Source: Chondromyces crocatus (lineage in GTDB: Bacteria; Myxococcota_A; Polyangia; Polyangiales; Polyangiaceae). From it: a DNA stretch of 64,000 nucleotides. Location of the stretch: positions 7,394,525 through 7,458,524 of the forward strand of contig NZ_CP012159.1 in NCBI RefSeq assembly GCF_001189295.1. The letters run 5' to 3'. Below the pieces are notes generated by a model, which searched no databases, had not been told where the DNA came from, and saw only the letters and a list, made by a program, of their open reading frames with translations. Of this stretch, positions 1 through 29,135 are shown piece after piece; the stretch's first letter is position 1, and every line of letters begins with the position of its first letter. A program made the translations under genes and the position numbers.

Positions 1-1241
1 CGGCGCCTCCTCCTCACCTCACGGAGCGGGCACGCGGCGCCAGATGCCAGAGCGCTCGAAGACGCACTCGACGCCGTCGGCGCTCACGTCACCATGGCCA
101 CCTGCGATGTGACGGATCGCGACGCGCTGGAGCGGCTGATCGCGTCGATTCCGAGCGAGTACCCGCTGACCTGCATCGTCCACGCAGCCGGTGTGCTCGA
201 CGACGGGACGCTCGACACACTCACGCCCGAGCAGCTCGATCGTGTTCTGCGTCCCAAGGTGGACGCAGCAGTCCACTTGCACGACCTGACCCGAGAGCAC
301 GACCTCTCCGCGTTCATCCTGTTCTCGTCCCTGGCCGGTGTGCTCGGTGGGCCGGGCCAGGCCAACTATGCCTCGGCAAACGCCTTCCTCGATGCGCTCG
401 CGCATCACAGGAACGCTCAGGGGCTCCCGGCCATCTCCATCGCCTGGGGGCCGTGGGACACGCGCGCAGGCATGGCGTCTCGCCTGGCGCGTGCCGATCG
501 CAAGCGCCTCTCACGTCATGGCGTGACCCCCTTCAGGGTCGACGATGGGCTCGCGCTGCTCGACGCCGCCTTGCGCCGACCCGAAGCCAGCGTCGTCGCC
601 GCACGTCTCCGTATTGAAGCGTGGACTGCGCAGGGTGACCCCCTGCATCCCCTGCTCCGAGGCCTCGCGCGCGCTCCCATGCTCCCCGTCATCCGAGCGC
701 GCGCCGATGCACGCGCGTTGCTCGAGCAGCGCCTCGCCCCGCTCTCGAACGAAGACCGCGCTCGAACCCTGTTCGAGCTCGTTCGTGGGGAGGTGACCGC
801 CGTGCTCGGGCTGTCGACATCGGAGGACCTCGCTCCCGACCGGCCACTCCAGGAGCTGGGACTCGACTCACTCACGGCGCTCGAACTGCGGAATCGCCTG
901 AGCGCGGCCACGGGCCTGCGCCTGCCTGCCACCGTGCTCTTCGATCATCCTACCCCGGCGGCACTCGGGCGGCGGCTCTTCGCCGAGTTCCCCGTCGGCG
1001 ACACGGCTCCGAAGAGTCCTGCACTCGTGGAGCTGGACAGGCTCGAGACCACCCTGTCGGCCATGGCGCCGGATGATCCGGTCGGCGCGAGCGTCGCCTC
1101 CCGGCTGCGGGCTTTGCTCGCGCGCTGGGGTGGCTCACCACCCGCCCAGACCGACGCCCACACGAGCGATCTGCGGGCCGCGACGAACGAAGAACTCTTC
1201 GGGCTGATTGACCAGGAACTCGAAGGGATGGAGCTGGACCG

Positions 1242-1245
<4 letters not shown>
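1..1245 (+). CDS. Modular type I polyketide synthase, C-terminal part (KR-ACP-docking), truncated by window edge
   Basis: The reading frame is open from base 1, so the gene begins upstream and only its last 414 codons are seen. The visible part starts inside a ketoreductase. It has the LDD motif (HAAGVLDDG) of B-type KRs, which give D-configured hydroxyls, and the catalytic Ser and Tyr (FSSLAGVLG, YASANAF). An acyl carrier domain follows with the phosphopantetheine site LGLDSL near 850-875. The last ~75 residues form a short helical tail ending in TNEELFGLIDQELE, typical of C-terminal PKS docking domains. The TGA stop overlaps the GTG of the next gene, so the two proteins are made together and this one should pass its chain to the next. 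Whether the module also has DH or ER domains cannot be seen. Confidence 0.95.
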
Positions 1246-21125
<19,880 letters not shown>

Positions 21126-21161
21126 TCCCACGTCCTCACGGCGAGCGACCCCTCTTCACGT

Positions 21162-21854
21162 TCACGCCCGCCCTCGCGCGACGACCTCCTCCAGCACCCG
21201 CCGCTGCGCCGCGTTCAGCCGGATGCCCGGCCGACGTCGCCGGAGCTGCGCCTCCGCTTCGTCCACCGTGGTCGCCAGCCCCCGCGAGAGCAGCAGCGCT
21301 GCCGCCACGGTCGCCGAACGGCCATGGCCAGCCGCACAGTGCAGGTACACCCCTTCTTCCCCGCGCAGGCGCTCCACGAGCGCGACGAGCACCTCTCCCT
21401 CGGGCGCCGTCCCATCGAGCGTGGGCACACAGTGGTATCCCGGGTGGCGGCCCACCGCCCCGTCGGCCGGGAACTCGGCCGTCAGATCCACGATCACCCG
21501 CACCCCTTCCGGCAGCTCCCACGCGAAGGGCCGCCGCCCAACCCACAGCGCCGGGCTCACCTCATCCGCGCATGGCTTGCCTCCGAGCCGCAGCGCTCGC
21601 CAGACACCTCGGGCCAGCAGGAAGTAAGGCCCGAGCAAGACCATCGCCCACCACGCCACCGTGCCATCGGTCCGCTTGCCCAGAAGCCCGGGCCGACGGG
21701 CCACGTACGCAGCACCGACGACCACGAAGCTCAACGCTGGCCACAGCAGCAAGAGCCCACTTCCGCCGCTCGCTCCTCCCAGCACGGCCAGAGAGCCACT
21801 CAGCGCGAGAAACGAGCCTCCGTACCGCATCGAACCTCCAGCTCGCCTCGCCAC
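21162..21854 (-). CDS. Membrane-anchored dual-specificity protein phosphatase
   Basis: A 230-residue protein with two hydrophobic stretches near residues 14-50 and 65-82. A cytosolic dual-specificity phosphatase domain follows. The signature HCAAGHGRS gives the nucleophile C173 and phosphate-loop R179 (CX5R), and D147 in LDGTAP is the likely general acid. It would dephosphorylate Ser/Thr/Tyr in proteins or another phosphoester; the substrate is unknown. It converges on the megasynthase gene, with 36 bp between the stops, and probably has no role in its pathway. A second in-frame ATG lies 8 codons downstream, and neither start has a clear ribosome site. Confidence 0.85.
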   Translation of the reverse strand: MARRAGGSMRYGGSFLALSGSLAVLGGASGGSGLLLLWPALSFVVVGAAYVARRPGLLGKRTDGTVAWWAMVLLGPYFLLARGVWRALRLGGKPCADEVSPALWVGRRPFAWELPEGVRVIVDLTAEFPADGAVGRHPGYHCVPTLDGTAPEGEVLVALVERLRGEEGVYLHCAAGHGRSATVAAALLLSRGLATTVDEAEAQLRRRRPGIRLNAAQRRVLEEVVARGRA

Positions 21855-22029
21855 GCTCCTTGCACCTCCCAGGGCCCAACCCAGTATCGCCCCCCTCTGT
21901 TCCCTGGGCCGCGCGCCCCAGAGCTGCGCCGTTCAGCGCTCGGAAGCCCCTCGCGGCGACCTCCGTCAGAGCGTCGTGACCGGGCCGAGGCATACACGCC
22001 GCAGAAGAAAACCGCTAACAAGGTAAGCC

Positions 22030-23112
22030 ATGGACATCTCGCGCCACGCCTGGATCGCACCTGTCCTCCTTGCCCTCCCGGCCCTCGGCTGCATCCGCGA
22101 GATCTACGCCGTCGAAGCGCGCGTCATCCAGGATCTCGGCTGCCCTCGGGACCGCATCGAAATCCATCCCCAGGGCGGCTCCGTATTCCAGGTGTCGGCC
22201 TGCAACCAGATCTACACCTACGTCTGTACGGAGAATGGCACCCTCTCGTGCGTGCGCGAGGAGGAGGAAGACGACGCGGACGACTTCCGCGGACAGCCTT
22301 CCCCGGCTCCGGCCCAGGCCAAGCTGGACGAGTGTCCCGAAGGTTCTTCCCGCCAAGGGGATCGTTGCGTCGCCAGCACGGCCACCACCTGCCCGGTGGG
22401 TCAGCGGCTCGACCGTGAACTCGGCTGCGTCTCTGGCGGTGGCCCCTCGACCGCGGGCCCGCCTCCGCCTCGCTCCCCCGAATGCCCCTCCGGAATGGCC
22501 TACGTTCAGGGGGGGCCACTCGCCCTCGATGCCAACGACGACGTCATGATCCCCGACCTCTGCGTCGATATCACCGAGGTGACCGCCGGCGCTTACGGAC
22601 GCTGCGCGAGCCGTGGCGACTGCTCCACCGAAGGCCTCGTCTGCAAGAACGCCGTCGCAACCTACGTGGGGGTCGACCGGCGCGACCACCCCATCAACTG
22701 TGTGAGCTGGGGCCAGGCCACCGTGTACTGCAAGTCCGAGCGCAAACGGCTCCCCACCGCGGACGAGTGGCTCTGGATCGCTCGCGGCGGCCACGCCCGC
22801 ACCCTCTTTCCCTGGGGTGACGACCCGCCGTCCCAGCAGCCCTGCTGGTCGGGCAGCGACCGGCAGGGATCCACGTGTGTCGCGGGGCTCCCCAAGGGGG
22901 ACAGCACGCCTCATCGCATTCTCGGCTTCGCGGGCAATGTCGCCGAGTGGACCTCGACCAAGGCAGGGGCGGACACCCTCCGGATGATCCGCGGCGGTCA
23001 TTTTGGCGCCGGGAAGGACCGAGGCGCGACGCTCCTCTCCAGCGCTCCGTTGCCCGTCGGGACCCACGACCCAGGGGTCGGCTTCCGCTGCGTGGCCTCG
23101 CCGGAGAGGTGA
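22030..23112 (+). CDS. Lipoprotein with formylglycine-generating-enzyme (SUMF1)-like domain
   Basis: A 360-residue protein with a lipoprotein signal (LPALGC, C21), an acidic/Pro linker to about residue 155, and a C-terminal FGE-sulfatase-type fold. Fold markers are ITEVTAGAYGRC, the PINCVSWGQA strand, RLPTADEWLWIARGG, FPWGDD, GNVAEWT, RMIRGG and GVGFRC. The paired active-site cysteines of true formylglycine-generating enzymes are not visible near the C-terminus, so it is more likely a binding or structural member of the family, common in myxobacteria. AAGGTAAGCC precedes the ATG. It diverges from the phosphatase gene. A related protein is encoded at 60544-62226. Confidence 0.85.
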   Translation: MDISRHAWIAPVLLALPALGCIREIYAVEARVIQDLGCPRDRIEIHPQGGSVFQVSACNQIYTYVCTENGTLSCVREEEEDDADDFRGQPSPAPAQAKLDECPEGSSRQGDRCVASTATTCPVGQRLDRELGCVSGGGPSTAGPPPPRSPECPSGMAYVQGGPLALDANDDVMIPDLCVDITEVTAGAYGRCASRGDCSTEGLVCKNAVATYVGVDRRDHPINCVSWGQATVYCKSERKRLPTADEWLWIARGGHARTLFPWGDDPPSQQPCWSGSDRQGSTCVAGLPKGDSTPHRILGFAGNVAEWTSTKAGADTLRMIRGGHFGAGKDRGATLLSSAPLPVGTHDPGVGFRCVASPER

Positions 23113-23192
23113 CCCTCGCGTCCGGGGGACGCCGTCCTCGCCTGGACCGCGCCCCTTCCTCGCCTCCGCTTCGTGCGCGCCGCCCCGGAACG

Positions 23193-24092
23193 CTACCCCT
23201 CTCGCCCCGCCTCCGCTTCGCGCTTCAGGTACGCCTCGTATTCGAGGGTGAACTCCAGCGCTTTGCCGAACGCATCGGAGCGCCGTGAAAGGGCTGCCAC
23301 CACGGCCTCCTTGCCCACCTCGTCCAGCGAGAGCATCTGCGGCTGCCGCGGCAGCCGGAACCGGGTGTGATCGTGGAAGGTGACGGTCACGATGGTCCCC
23401 AGAGGCTCCCCGTTCAGCGGGCGGATGGTGCTCCACATCCACCGTTGCTGGTCGCTCTCGTCCTCGTTGCCCCACTCCCTTGAGATGTCGAACTCTCCCG
23501 GGAGCCTCGGCCTCGCCCGCAGCCCTGCCTTCATCAGCGCCTGATGCACCGGCCGGAACAGCAGGCTGAGATAGGCCCCATAGGCCATGTCACCCGCGCG
23601 CTCGTAGACATGCACCAGCCGCTCACGCTCCCCATCGAGCAATGCCTGCCAGCTCCTCTCGACATGATGTGAAATCGTGCGCCCCAGCGCGTGAATGTCA
23701 CGCAGTTCGTTCGCCGTGAGATCCGTCATGCTCGACTGCATCGAAGCCTCCCAGTCTGCAATGCCACCCCGTGGCGCTCTCGTTGCCCAGTGCCCGCGGC
23801 CGACCTGCGAGCGAGACGACCCTGGCCGTCGCATGTCGACGGCTCCCCTCCCGGATGGATCCGTGCCGCCTGGCGGTGACGACCCTGGCCGTCGCATGTC
23901 GACGGCTCCCCTCCCGGATGGATCCGTGCCGCCTGGCGGTCCCGGGGTCGTCCGGGCGAGAAGATTGACCGCGCGGATGAATTCGTCGAGCGAATTCGCC
24001 ATCAGCACGTTCCAGGGGAGACACGTACTTCGCTGCAGCCCGGTTCTACCCACGAAAGACGCAGCATTCACCAATGCTTCTTCACGGTCCAT
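23193..24092 (-). CDS. Hypothetical protein with duplicated Pro/Gly linker
   Basis: An unrecognised protein of up to 299 residues. The C-terminal ~180 residues look like a compact globular domain, starting near MQSSMTDLTANELRDIH and ending in a helical, charged tail. Before it lies a low-complexity linker that contains a perfectly duplicated 21-residue unit (PGGTDPSGRG...). The N-terminus is uncertain. The longest frame starts at 24092, an ATG at 24002 (MANSLDEFIRAVNLL) looks like a natural start, and one at 23741 would drop the linker. No signal peptide or membrane segment is evident. No function can be assigned. Confidence 0.65.
   Translation of the reverse strand: MDREEALVNAASFVGRTGLQRSTCLPWNVLMANSLDEFIRAVNLLARTTPGPPGGTDPSGRGAVDMRRPGSSPPGGTDPSGRGAVDMRRPGSSRSQVGRGHWATRAPRGGIADWEASMQSSMTDLTANELRDIHALGRTISHHVERSWQALLDGERERLVHVYERAGDMAYGAYLSLLFRPVHQALMKAGLRARPRLPGEFDISREWGNEDESDQQRWMWSTIRPLNGEPLGTIVTVTFHDHTRFRLPRQPQMLSLDEVGKEAVVAALSRRSDAFGKALEFTLEYEAYLKREAEAGREG
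23815..23940. repeat. Two perfect 63-bp tandem repeats
   Basis: Positions 23815-23877 and 23878-23940 are identical by eye. The unit is a multiple of three and so keeps the minus-strand frame open, doubling a 21-residue Pro/Gly/Arg segment in the hypothetical protein. Confidence 0.95.
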
Positions 24093-24425
24093 TTCATGTC
24101 GCTATGGGTAGCAGCAGTGCCTCTGGTTGTGGCAGTGACGTCTCCATGGGTGGCAGTGACGTCTCCATGGGTAGGTGCATCGTGGCGACCGCTCGCATCG
24201 TCGGGCGCCTTCTCCCGCTTCCCCGCCGCCTCCGGCCTGCGTTTGCGCCACCACGCCTCCCGCCCCGTGAGTGACGGCCCGCCGCTCGGAGAGCAGCCTC
24301 CGCAGCGGTCACGGTCCGGCCGTTCATGCAGTTCACCTTTCCAGGGGTTGATCACGAAAGGGGGTCCATGCAGGCTCCGTGGCCTTCATGGCCCAACCGC
24401 TCCAGCAGCGTGACAGGACTCCGCA
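24093..24425. other. Intergenic stretch with a short tandem repeat; no gene supported
   Basis: The frames across this 333-bp gap are low-complexity (VAVTSPWV-type) or antisense and lack ribosome sites, so no gene is called. The only structure seen is two exact copies of a 21-bp unit at 24131-24151 and 24152-24172 (starts GGCAGTGACGTCTCC). The gap probably holds the promoter of the lipoprotein gene at 24426. Confidence 0.6.
24131..24172. repeat. Two exact 21-bp tandem repeats
   Basis: The unit GGCAGTGACGTCTCCATGGG plus T occurs at 24131-24151 and 24152-24172. No other role is visible. Confidence 0.9.
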
Positions 24426-25232
24426 GTGACCACGACACGACCCCGCAACCACCCCGCCCTCCTGACCCTCTCGCTGCTGGCCCTGCAGGCGGCCGCCTGC
24501 GCCACCTCTCCTCGAGCCTCCGAGGACACTGCCGCGGCCCATCGCGCCACCCGAGACCAGGTCAGTGATCCCGCGTCGTCGTCCGCCGCTCCGCTCCATG
24601 ACGGCCTCCCCTTGGGCGTCCTTCAGGCGACCGGGACGAGCTTCGCCCCGGCCCACGTCCACGCCACCTGCCAGGTGCCCCTGCCGGCCATGTGCATCGA
24701 CTACCTCTTCGAAGGAGACGACGCGCTCGCCCTGACCGAGGCCCACTGCAAAGAAAAACACGGGACCCTCGTGTACTCGCCCGCCCAGCCGGATGGCGCG
24801 CGCGGCTGCTACAACCGCGACCGCGCGCTCTGGTGCGCCTATACCCTGGGCTCGAACCGTGAGCTCACCGCCTTCGAGTTTCACTTCGGCACGAAGGCTC
24901 TCCCGGACCCCGACCGCTGCACCCTCAAGGAGGCGAAAGCGACGCCGCTGACCCCGCCGCCTGCGCGGGAGAAGAGCGTCTGCGTACGATCCAGCCAAAG
25001 CGATTGCATCGAGAATGACACCGACGACCCCGCCTGGGGCGCCGACTGTACGCGGCGGGGCGGCACGTTCCACCCTGCACCAGCCGAGTGCTGGCGCAAG
25101 GACTCCATCGGCGCGTGCACCTTCGAGACGCGCGGCGAGCGAGGGACCATGGTCTTCCACCGCAGCCATCCCAAATCGAAGGATCAGCTCGTCGAGATCT
25201 GCGAGATGATCAACGGGACATGGCAAGACTGA
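24426..25232 (+). CDS. Cysteine-containing putative lipoprotein, function unknown
   Basis: A 268-residue protein from a GTG start. It has a lipoprotein signal (LLALQAAAC, C25), so it should be anchored in the outer or inner membrane. The mature part contains about ten cysteines in spaced pairs (CQVPLPAMC, CYNRDRALWC, CVRSSQSDC), suggesting disulfide-stabilised repeats of a small fold: roughly residues 80-165 and again 180-265. No catalytic motif is recognised. It converges on the S37 peptidase gene at 25318. Confidence 0.75.
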   Translation: MTTTRPRNHPALLTLSLLALQAAACATSPRASEDTAAAHRATRDQVSDPASSSAAPLHDGLPLGVLQATGTSFAPAHVHATCQVPLPAMCIDYLFEGDDALALTEAHCKEKHGTLVYSPAQPDGARGCYNRDRALWCAYTLGSNRELTAFEFHFGTKALPDPDRCTLKEAKATPLTPPPAREKSVCVRSSQSDCIENDTDDPAWGADCTRRGGTFHPAPAECWRKDSIGACTFETRGERGTMVFHRSHPKSKDQLVEICEMINGTWQD

Positions 25233-25317
25233 ACCGACACGCCGCGCGACGACATCACCGCCAGGCGACGACCGCCCCTCCCGGACCACGCGCCACGCGC
25301 ACCGCCAGAAGCGCTCG

Positions 25318-26799
25318 TCAGGGCAACCAGCGATCGCCGTGGATCCACCGGCTCGCACGAGGCGCCATCAGGGACTGACTCGGCGGGCTCGGAGCGACCC
25401 CCGTCCACGCCTCCAGCGCGGCGAAGGCCACCTGCCGATCGCTGGGGGTCAGTGTGGAAAGCGTCGCCCCGTGGGTGCCTCCGGGCTCGACCAGCAGGTA
25501 CGAGTCCTGGGCCCCACCCAGATCGAACGCGGCGGCGGTGTAGGCGTCGTCTTCGCCGTAGATGAACAGCATCCGCTCCCCCTCGGTGGCGAGCCAATCG
25601 GCGATGTCGAGCATCGCGTCCGGATCGAAGACCGGCGTCTTTCCAGGCGCCACGTACGACGCCGCCACGTCGAAGCCGGGATAGACGAGCAGGTCGGCCA
25701 CGTTCGCCTCGGCATGGGCGGGGTACCCGAGCTGCACCGCCGCCTGCCAGTAATAAGGCTCGTAGAAGCTCATCACGTTGTCGGACCAGAACGAAGGCCC
25801 CGCCACGATGCCGAGGAAATCCCACACATCGGTGTCGCTGGCCGCAGCGGTCGGGATGAACGCGCACGCGGCGTTTCCGTAGGTCTGCCAGAAGGTGAAG
25901 ATGAACTCGAGCGCGGCCGACTCCAGCGCCTGCTCCATCCCGACGACGCCGTACGTGAGGCCCTGCGCCGTCGCTTGCTCGGACGCGAGCGCGAGCATGG
26001 CCGGGCGACGCAGGAGGATCTCGCGCTGGAAGTCGAGCAACGCCTGTCTGCACGCCGGATCACCACGCTCGGCGAGGAAGGCGGGGTAGCGCGGATCGGA
26101 GATGCCGTAGCTCTGCGGGGCGACATAGGCGACGGTGGCTTGCACGTCGTCCGGGTAGAACCGGCGATGGTAGACGGCCGTCATGCCGCCCTTGCTCTCG
26201 CCGGTGGAGATCCAGGGCCCCTCGTAAAGGGGCCGCAGCACCTCGACGATGCGGTGGAGATCCGCGGAGGACTGCTCGATGGTGAGCCACGACCAGTCGG
26301 CGGGCTCGGGCCGGGAGGGCCCGAAGAAGCGGTGCTCCACCCGGACCTGGTTCGCGCCGAGCAGTGCCGAAAGCTCGGTGGCGCGCTGCTGCGTCGTGCT
26401 GATCCCGTAGCCGCTGGTCCCGAGCACGAACGGCGCGGAGGCGTCGCGGTGGTGCAGCACCAGGCGCTGCTGGAAGCGGACCCCGGCCGGATCGGCGTGA
26501 TCGGCAGGCTGCTCGAACGTCATCACGAAGTAGCGGTAGCCATCGATCGTGGACGACTGCTCCTCCACGCTCATCCCCTCGATGCCCCGGAGCTGGTCCA
26601 GGATGTCGGCTTCCTCCTCCGGACCGGAGCCCCCCACGCCACCCGCGCCCGCTGTCCCCCCGGCCGCTCCAGTCCCCCCTCCCGGTCCCTCTCCTCCACC
26701 GCCAGGCCCACCAGGCGCTGGATCGGCGTCATCCCCGCAGGCGACGAGAGCGCACAGACTCAGGAGAGCTGCGAGACAGCACGACAGGGACGATCGCAT
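25318..26799 (-). CDS. Secreted S37-family (PS-10-like) aminopeptidase lipoprotein
   Basis: A 493-residue protein with a lipoprotein signal (ALVAC, C21), then a Gly/Pro-rich linker (residues 28-60) that spaces the enzyme from the membrane. The domain resembles Streptomyces PS-10 tripeptidyl peptidases (MEROPS S37), an alpha/beta-hydrolase fold. The nucleophile elbow GESKGG gives S202, IYGEDD gives D417/D418, and PGGTHGA gives H443. It would release short peptides from protein N-termini outside the cytoplasm, in line with a predatory or scavenging life. Full length and no broken motifs. The assignment rests on motif pattern and overall layout. Confidence 0.82.
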   Translation of the reverse strand: MRSSLSCCLAALLSLCALVACGDDADPAPGGPGGGGEGPGGGTGAAGGTAGAGGVGGSGPEEEADILDQLRGIEGMSVEEQSSTIDGYRYFVMTFEQPADHADPAGVRFQQRLVLHHRDASAPFVLGTSGYGISTTQQRATELSALLGANQVRVEHRFFGPSRPEPADWSWLTIEQSSADLHRIVEVLRPLYEGPWISTGESKGGMTAVYHRRFYPDDVQATVAYVAPQSYGISDPRYPAFLAERGDPACRQALLDFQREILLRRPAMLALASEQATAQGLTYGVVGMEQALESAALEFIFTFWQTYGNAACAFIPTAAASDTDVWDFLGIVAGPSFWSDNVMSFYEPYYWQAAVQLGYPAHAEANVADLLVYPGFDVAASYVAPGKTPVFDPDAMLDIADWLATEGERMLFIYGEDDAYTAAAFDLGGAQDSYLLVEPGGTHGATLSTLTPSDRQVAFAALEAWTGVAPSPPSQSLMAPRASRWIHGDRWLP

Positions 26800-26954
26800 C
26801 GCGTGAGGGTAGCGGTGGTCCCGAGGCGCCGGAACGCCTGCCAGCGGAGTGGGATGCCGGGATCCAGCCGATGCTCATTTCACCGGACGGCGACTCCTGA
26901 CCAGCGCGCATCCAGCCTTCCTCCCTCTGCCCCTCACGCCCTTGATAGCCTGCC

Positions 26955-27668
26955 GTGATGCGCTCGTCCTTGCGTGGGCTCGCCCTCCTCCTCGCGCTGC
27001 ACCTCGGGGCCTGCAGCGAGCCCGTCGCGCCCGCGAGCTTCCCCGTGGACACCTCCTCGGCCTCGGCTCCCCTCCCGCCCCCGGAACCCCCGTCGATGGA
27101 GACCCGCGACGGCCGGACGATCATGCGCCTCGAGGGTACGGTGTACGCGCCTCCTCAGGAGGCTCCCCACGAGAACCGGAAGCAGTTCCTCGGCGTCCTG
27201 CTGCACCTCGGGGACGGCAGCTCGTGGGTGATCAGCCAGTACGGCAAGTCACCGTTCCACGATCTGCACGGGGTCCGGATGCGCGTCGAGGGCACCCCCT
27301 ACGAGCCCTCCGATCAGTCCCTCGCGTTCCCGCATCTCTCGACGGAGAAGATGACCCTCGGCGCGGGGGTGAAGGATGCACACTACGTCGAGATCCACGG
27401 GGAACAGCGCATCGAAGGGCGCTTCGAGCGCCACACCCTTCCAGAGGGTTCCAAGCTCGCGGGCATGAAGGTCCTCCGGTTCGTCGACACCCAGGACCAA
27501 CCCTTCCTCGTGGCGCGCAGTCCTCTCGGGGACGATCAGATGCAGCAGCTCGTCGGGCGCCCCGTGATGCTCACCGCCTTCCGCGTCGAGCCCTCGCGCT
27601 TCATCGCACGCCTCGGCGGCCCCTACCTGTGGATCCGTGAAGTCCACCCGGTCGCGCCAGCCCCTTGA
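26955..27668 (+). CDS. Putative lipoprotein, function unknown
   Basis: A protein of about 236 residues with a lipoprotein signal ending LALHLGAC. The frame opens with GTG at 26955 directly followed by ATG at 26958; the ATG is the likelier start and puts the lipid cysteine at residue 19. After a Pro/Ser linker the domain has a beta-rich look (RLEGTVYAPP, FLGVLLHLGDG, HYVEIHGEQRIEGRFE), as in small OB-like or lipocalin-like folds. No enzyme motif is present. It diverges from the S37 peptidase gene across 155 bp, which probably holds both promoters. Confidence 0.75.
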   Translation: MMRSSLRGLALLLALHLGACSEPVAPASFPVDTSSASAPLPPPEPPSMETRDGRTIMRLEGTVYAPPQEAPHENRKQFLGVLLHLGDGSSWVISQYGKSPFHDLHGVRMRVEGTPYEPSDQSLAFPHLSTEKMTLGAGVKDAHYVEIHGEQRIEGRFERHTLPEGSKLAGMKVLRFVDTQDQPFLVARSPLGDDQMQQLVGRPVMLTAFRVEPSRFIARLGGPYLWIREVHPVAPAP

Positions 27669-27884
27669 ACCTCCAGCCGGAGGGCTCGCCCTCGGCCTTG
27701 GCCCCCCACCTGGCTGGCTGACGACGACCCGCTCTTCTGCGCTTCACATCGGGAACCTGCGGAAACGACCCAGCAAGGCGGGTCGGCTCTCCTGGAAGCC
27801 GCCCGCGCGCCGCGTCACGAGCCGTCTCTCCTGGAAGGCGGCCTCGCGCAACGACAGGACCACGACCGAGGAGGAAACGAAGAC

Positions 27885-29135
27885 ATGGTGCGTTCGGGTC
27901 TCATGGCAGGTCTCTTCTCCGTCGCGGCGCTGACCGCCTGCGCGACGGGCCCTCTGGCGCCGCCTGCAGCGCCCCCCTCGGTCGCAGGCGCCCCTCCTGC
28001 GCTGGCCCCCCGCCCGGACGCGCCACCCCCCTCCAGTGCCCCCCCGCAGGCACCACGGACGACCACCGAGTGCCCCCTGCCCTCGCCGGCACCGGGTGCC
28101 CCCTCTTCCCCTGCGCAGCCCGGCGCGCCACCGGCTCGGCGCAGGCCACCGGACGGCCCGCTCACCGAAGCCGAGCGCACTCAGGCCCTCGACCGGCTGA
28201 CGGACGCGCTCCAGGCGAAGTACGTCTTCCCCGACCTCGCGCGGAAGGCCACCGCCACCCTGCGCACGAAGCGCAACCGCCGCGCCTACGACCCCCTCGC
28301 GACGGGGCACGCCTTCGCCGACACGGTGACCGCCGACCTCGACCAGGTGCTGAACGACCTCCACTTCCGCGTCCTCTACCGGGCCGAGGGCATCCAGGAG
28401 GACGAGCTGCGCGGAGAGCCCTCGGCCGCGGAGCGCGCCCTCCACGAAGCCGAGGGGCGCTACCTCAACGGCGGCTTCGAGCGCGTGGAGCGACTCCCGG
28501 GCAACATCGGGTACATCGCGCTGACGAGCTTCTCGTTCCCGGCACGCGGCGCCAGGGCCGCCGCCGCGGCCATGGAGCTGCTCGCCGACACGGACGCCCT
28601 GATCATCGACGTTCGCCACAACCCGGGCGGCGATCCCGACCTCGTGGCGACGCTGTGCAGCTACTTCTTCCCCGAGCCGGTGCACCTCAACGACATCTAT
28701 GACCGCCCGAAGAACGCGACACGCCAGTACTGGACCAGCGCCGCCATCCCCGGCCGCCGCTACCTCGACCGGCCAATCTACGTCCTGATCAGCCGGCGCA
28801 CGTTCTCCGGCGCCGAAGAGTTCGCCTACGATCTCCAGCAGCTGAAGCGCGCCACCCTCGTGGGAGAGACGACCGGCGGCGGGGCCAACCCTGGCGAAGT
28901 GCTCCGCCTCAGCGAGCACCTCGCCGCCTTCATTCCGACCGGACGTGCGATCAACCCCGTCTCCAGGACCAACTGGGAGCGGATCGGCGTGAAGCCGGAC
29001 CTGGCGGTCCCCGCCGACGACGCGCTACGGCTCGCTCAGATCGAAGCGCTCCAGAAGGTGCTCCCCAAGATCTCGTCACCCGAGCGCAAGGTCCTGCTGG
29101 AGGAGCGCCTGAAGCAGCTCGGCGAGACCCGCTGA
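27885..29135 (+). CDS. S41-family peptidase lipoprotein
   Basis: A 416-residue protein with a lipoprotein signal (AALTAC, C19), a long Pro/Ala linker (residues 24-92), a helical N-terminal domain (about 93-200) and an S41 core. Typical features are IGYIALTSF, DALIIDVRHNPGGD and RRTFSGAEEFAYDL with the likely nucleophile S308, followed by LVGETTGGGANPG. No PDZ domain is seen between the helical and catalytic parts, as in retinoid-binding-protein-like S41 members rather than CtpA. It should cleave proteins or peptides in the periplasm or at the cell surface. The start has no strong ribosome site. Confidence 0.85.
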   Translation: MVRSGLMAGLFSVAALTACATGPLAPPAAPPSVAGAPPALAPRPDAPPPSSAPPQAPRTTTECPLPSPAPGAPSSPAQPGAPPARRRPPDGPLTEAERTQALDRLTDALQAKYVFPDLARKATATLRTKRNRRAYDPLATGHAFADTVTADLDQVLNDLHFRVLYRAEGIQEDELRGEPSAAERALHEAEGRYLNGGFERVERLPGNIGYIALTSFSFPARGARAAAAAMELLADTDALIIDVRHNPGGDPDLVATLCSYFFPEPVHLNDIYDRPKNATRQYWTSAAIPGRRYLDRPIYVLISRRTFSGAEEFAYDLQQLKRATLVGETTGGGANPGEVLRLSEHLAAFIPTGRAINPVSRTNWERIGVKPDLAVPADDALRLAQIEALQKVLPKISSPERKVLLEERLKQLGETR

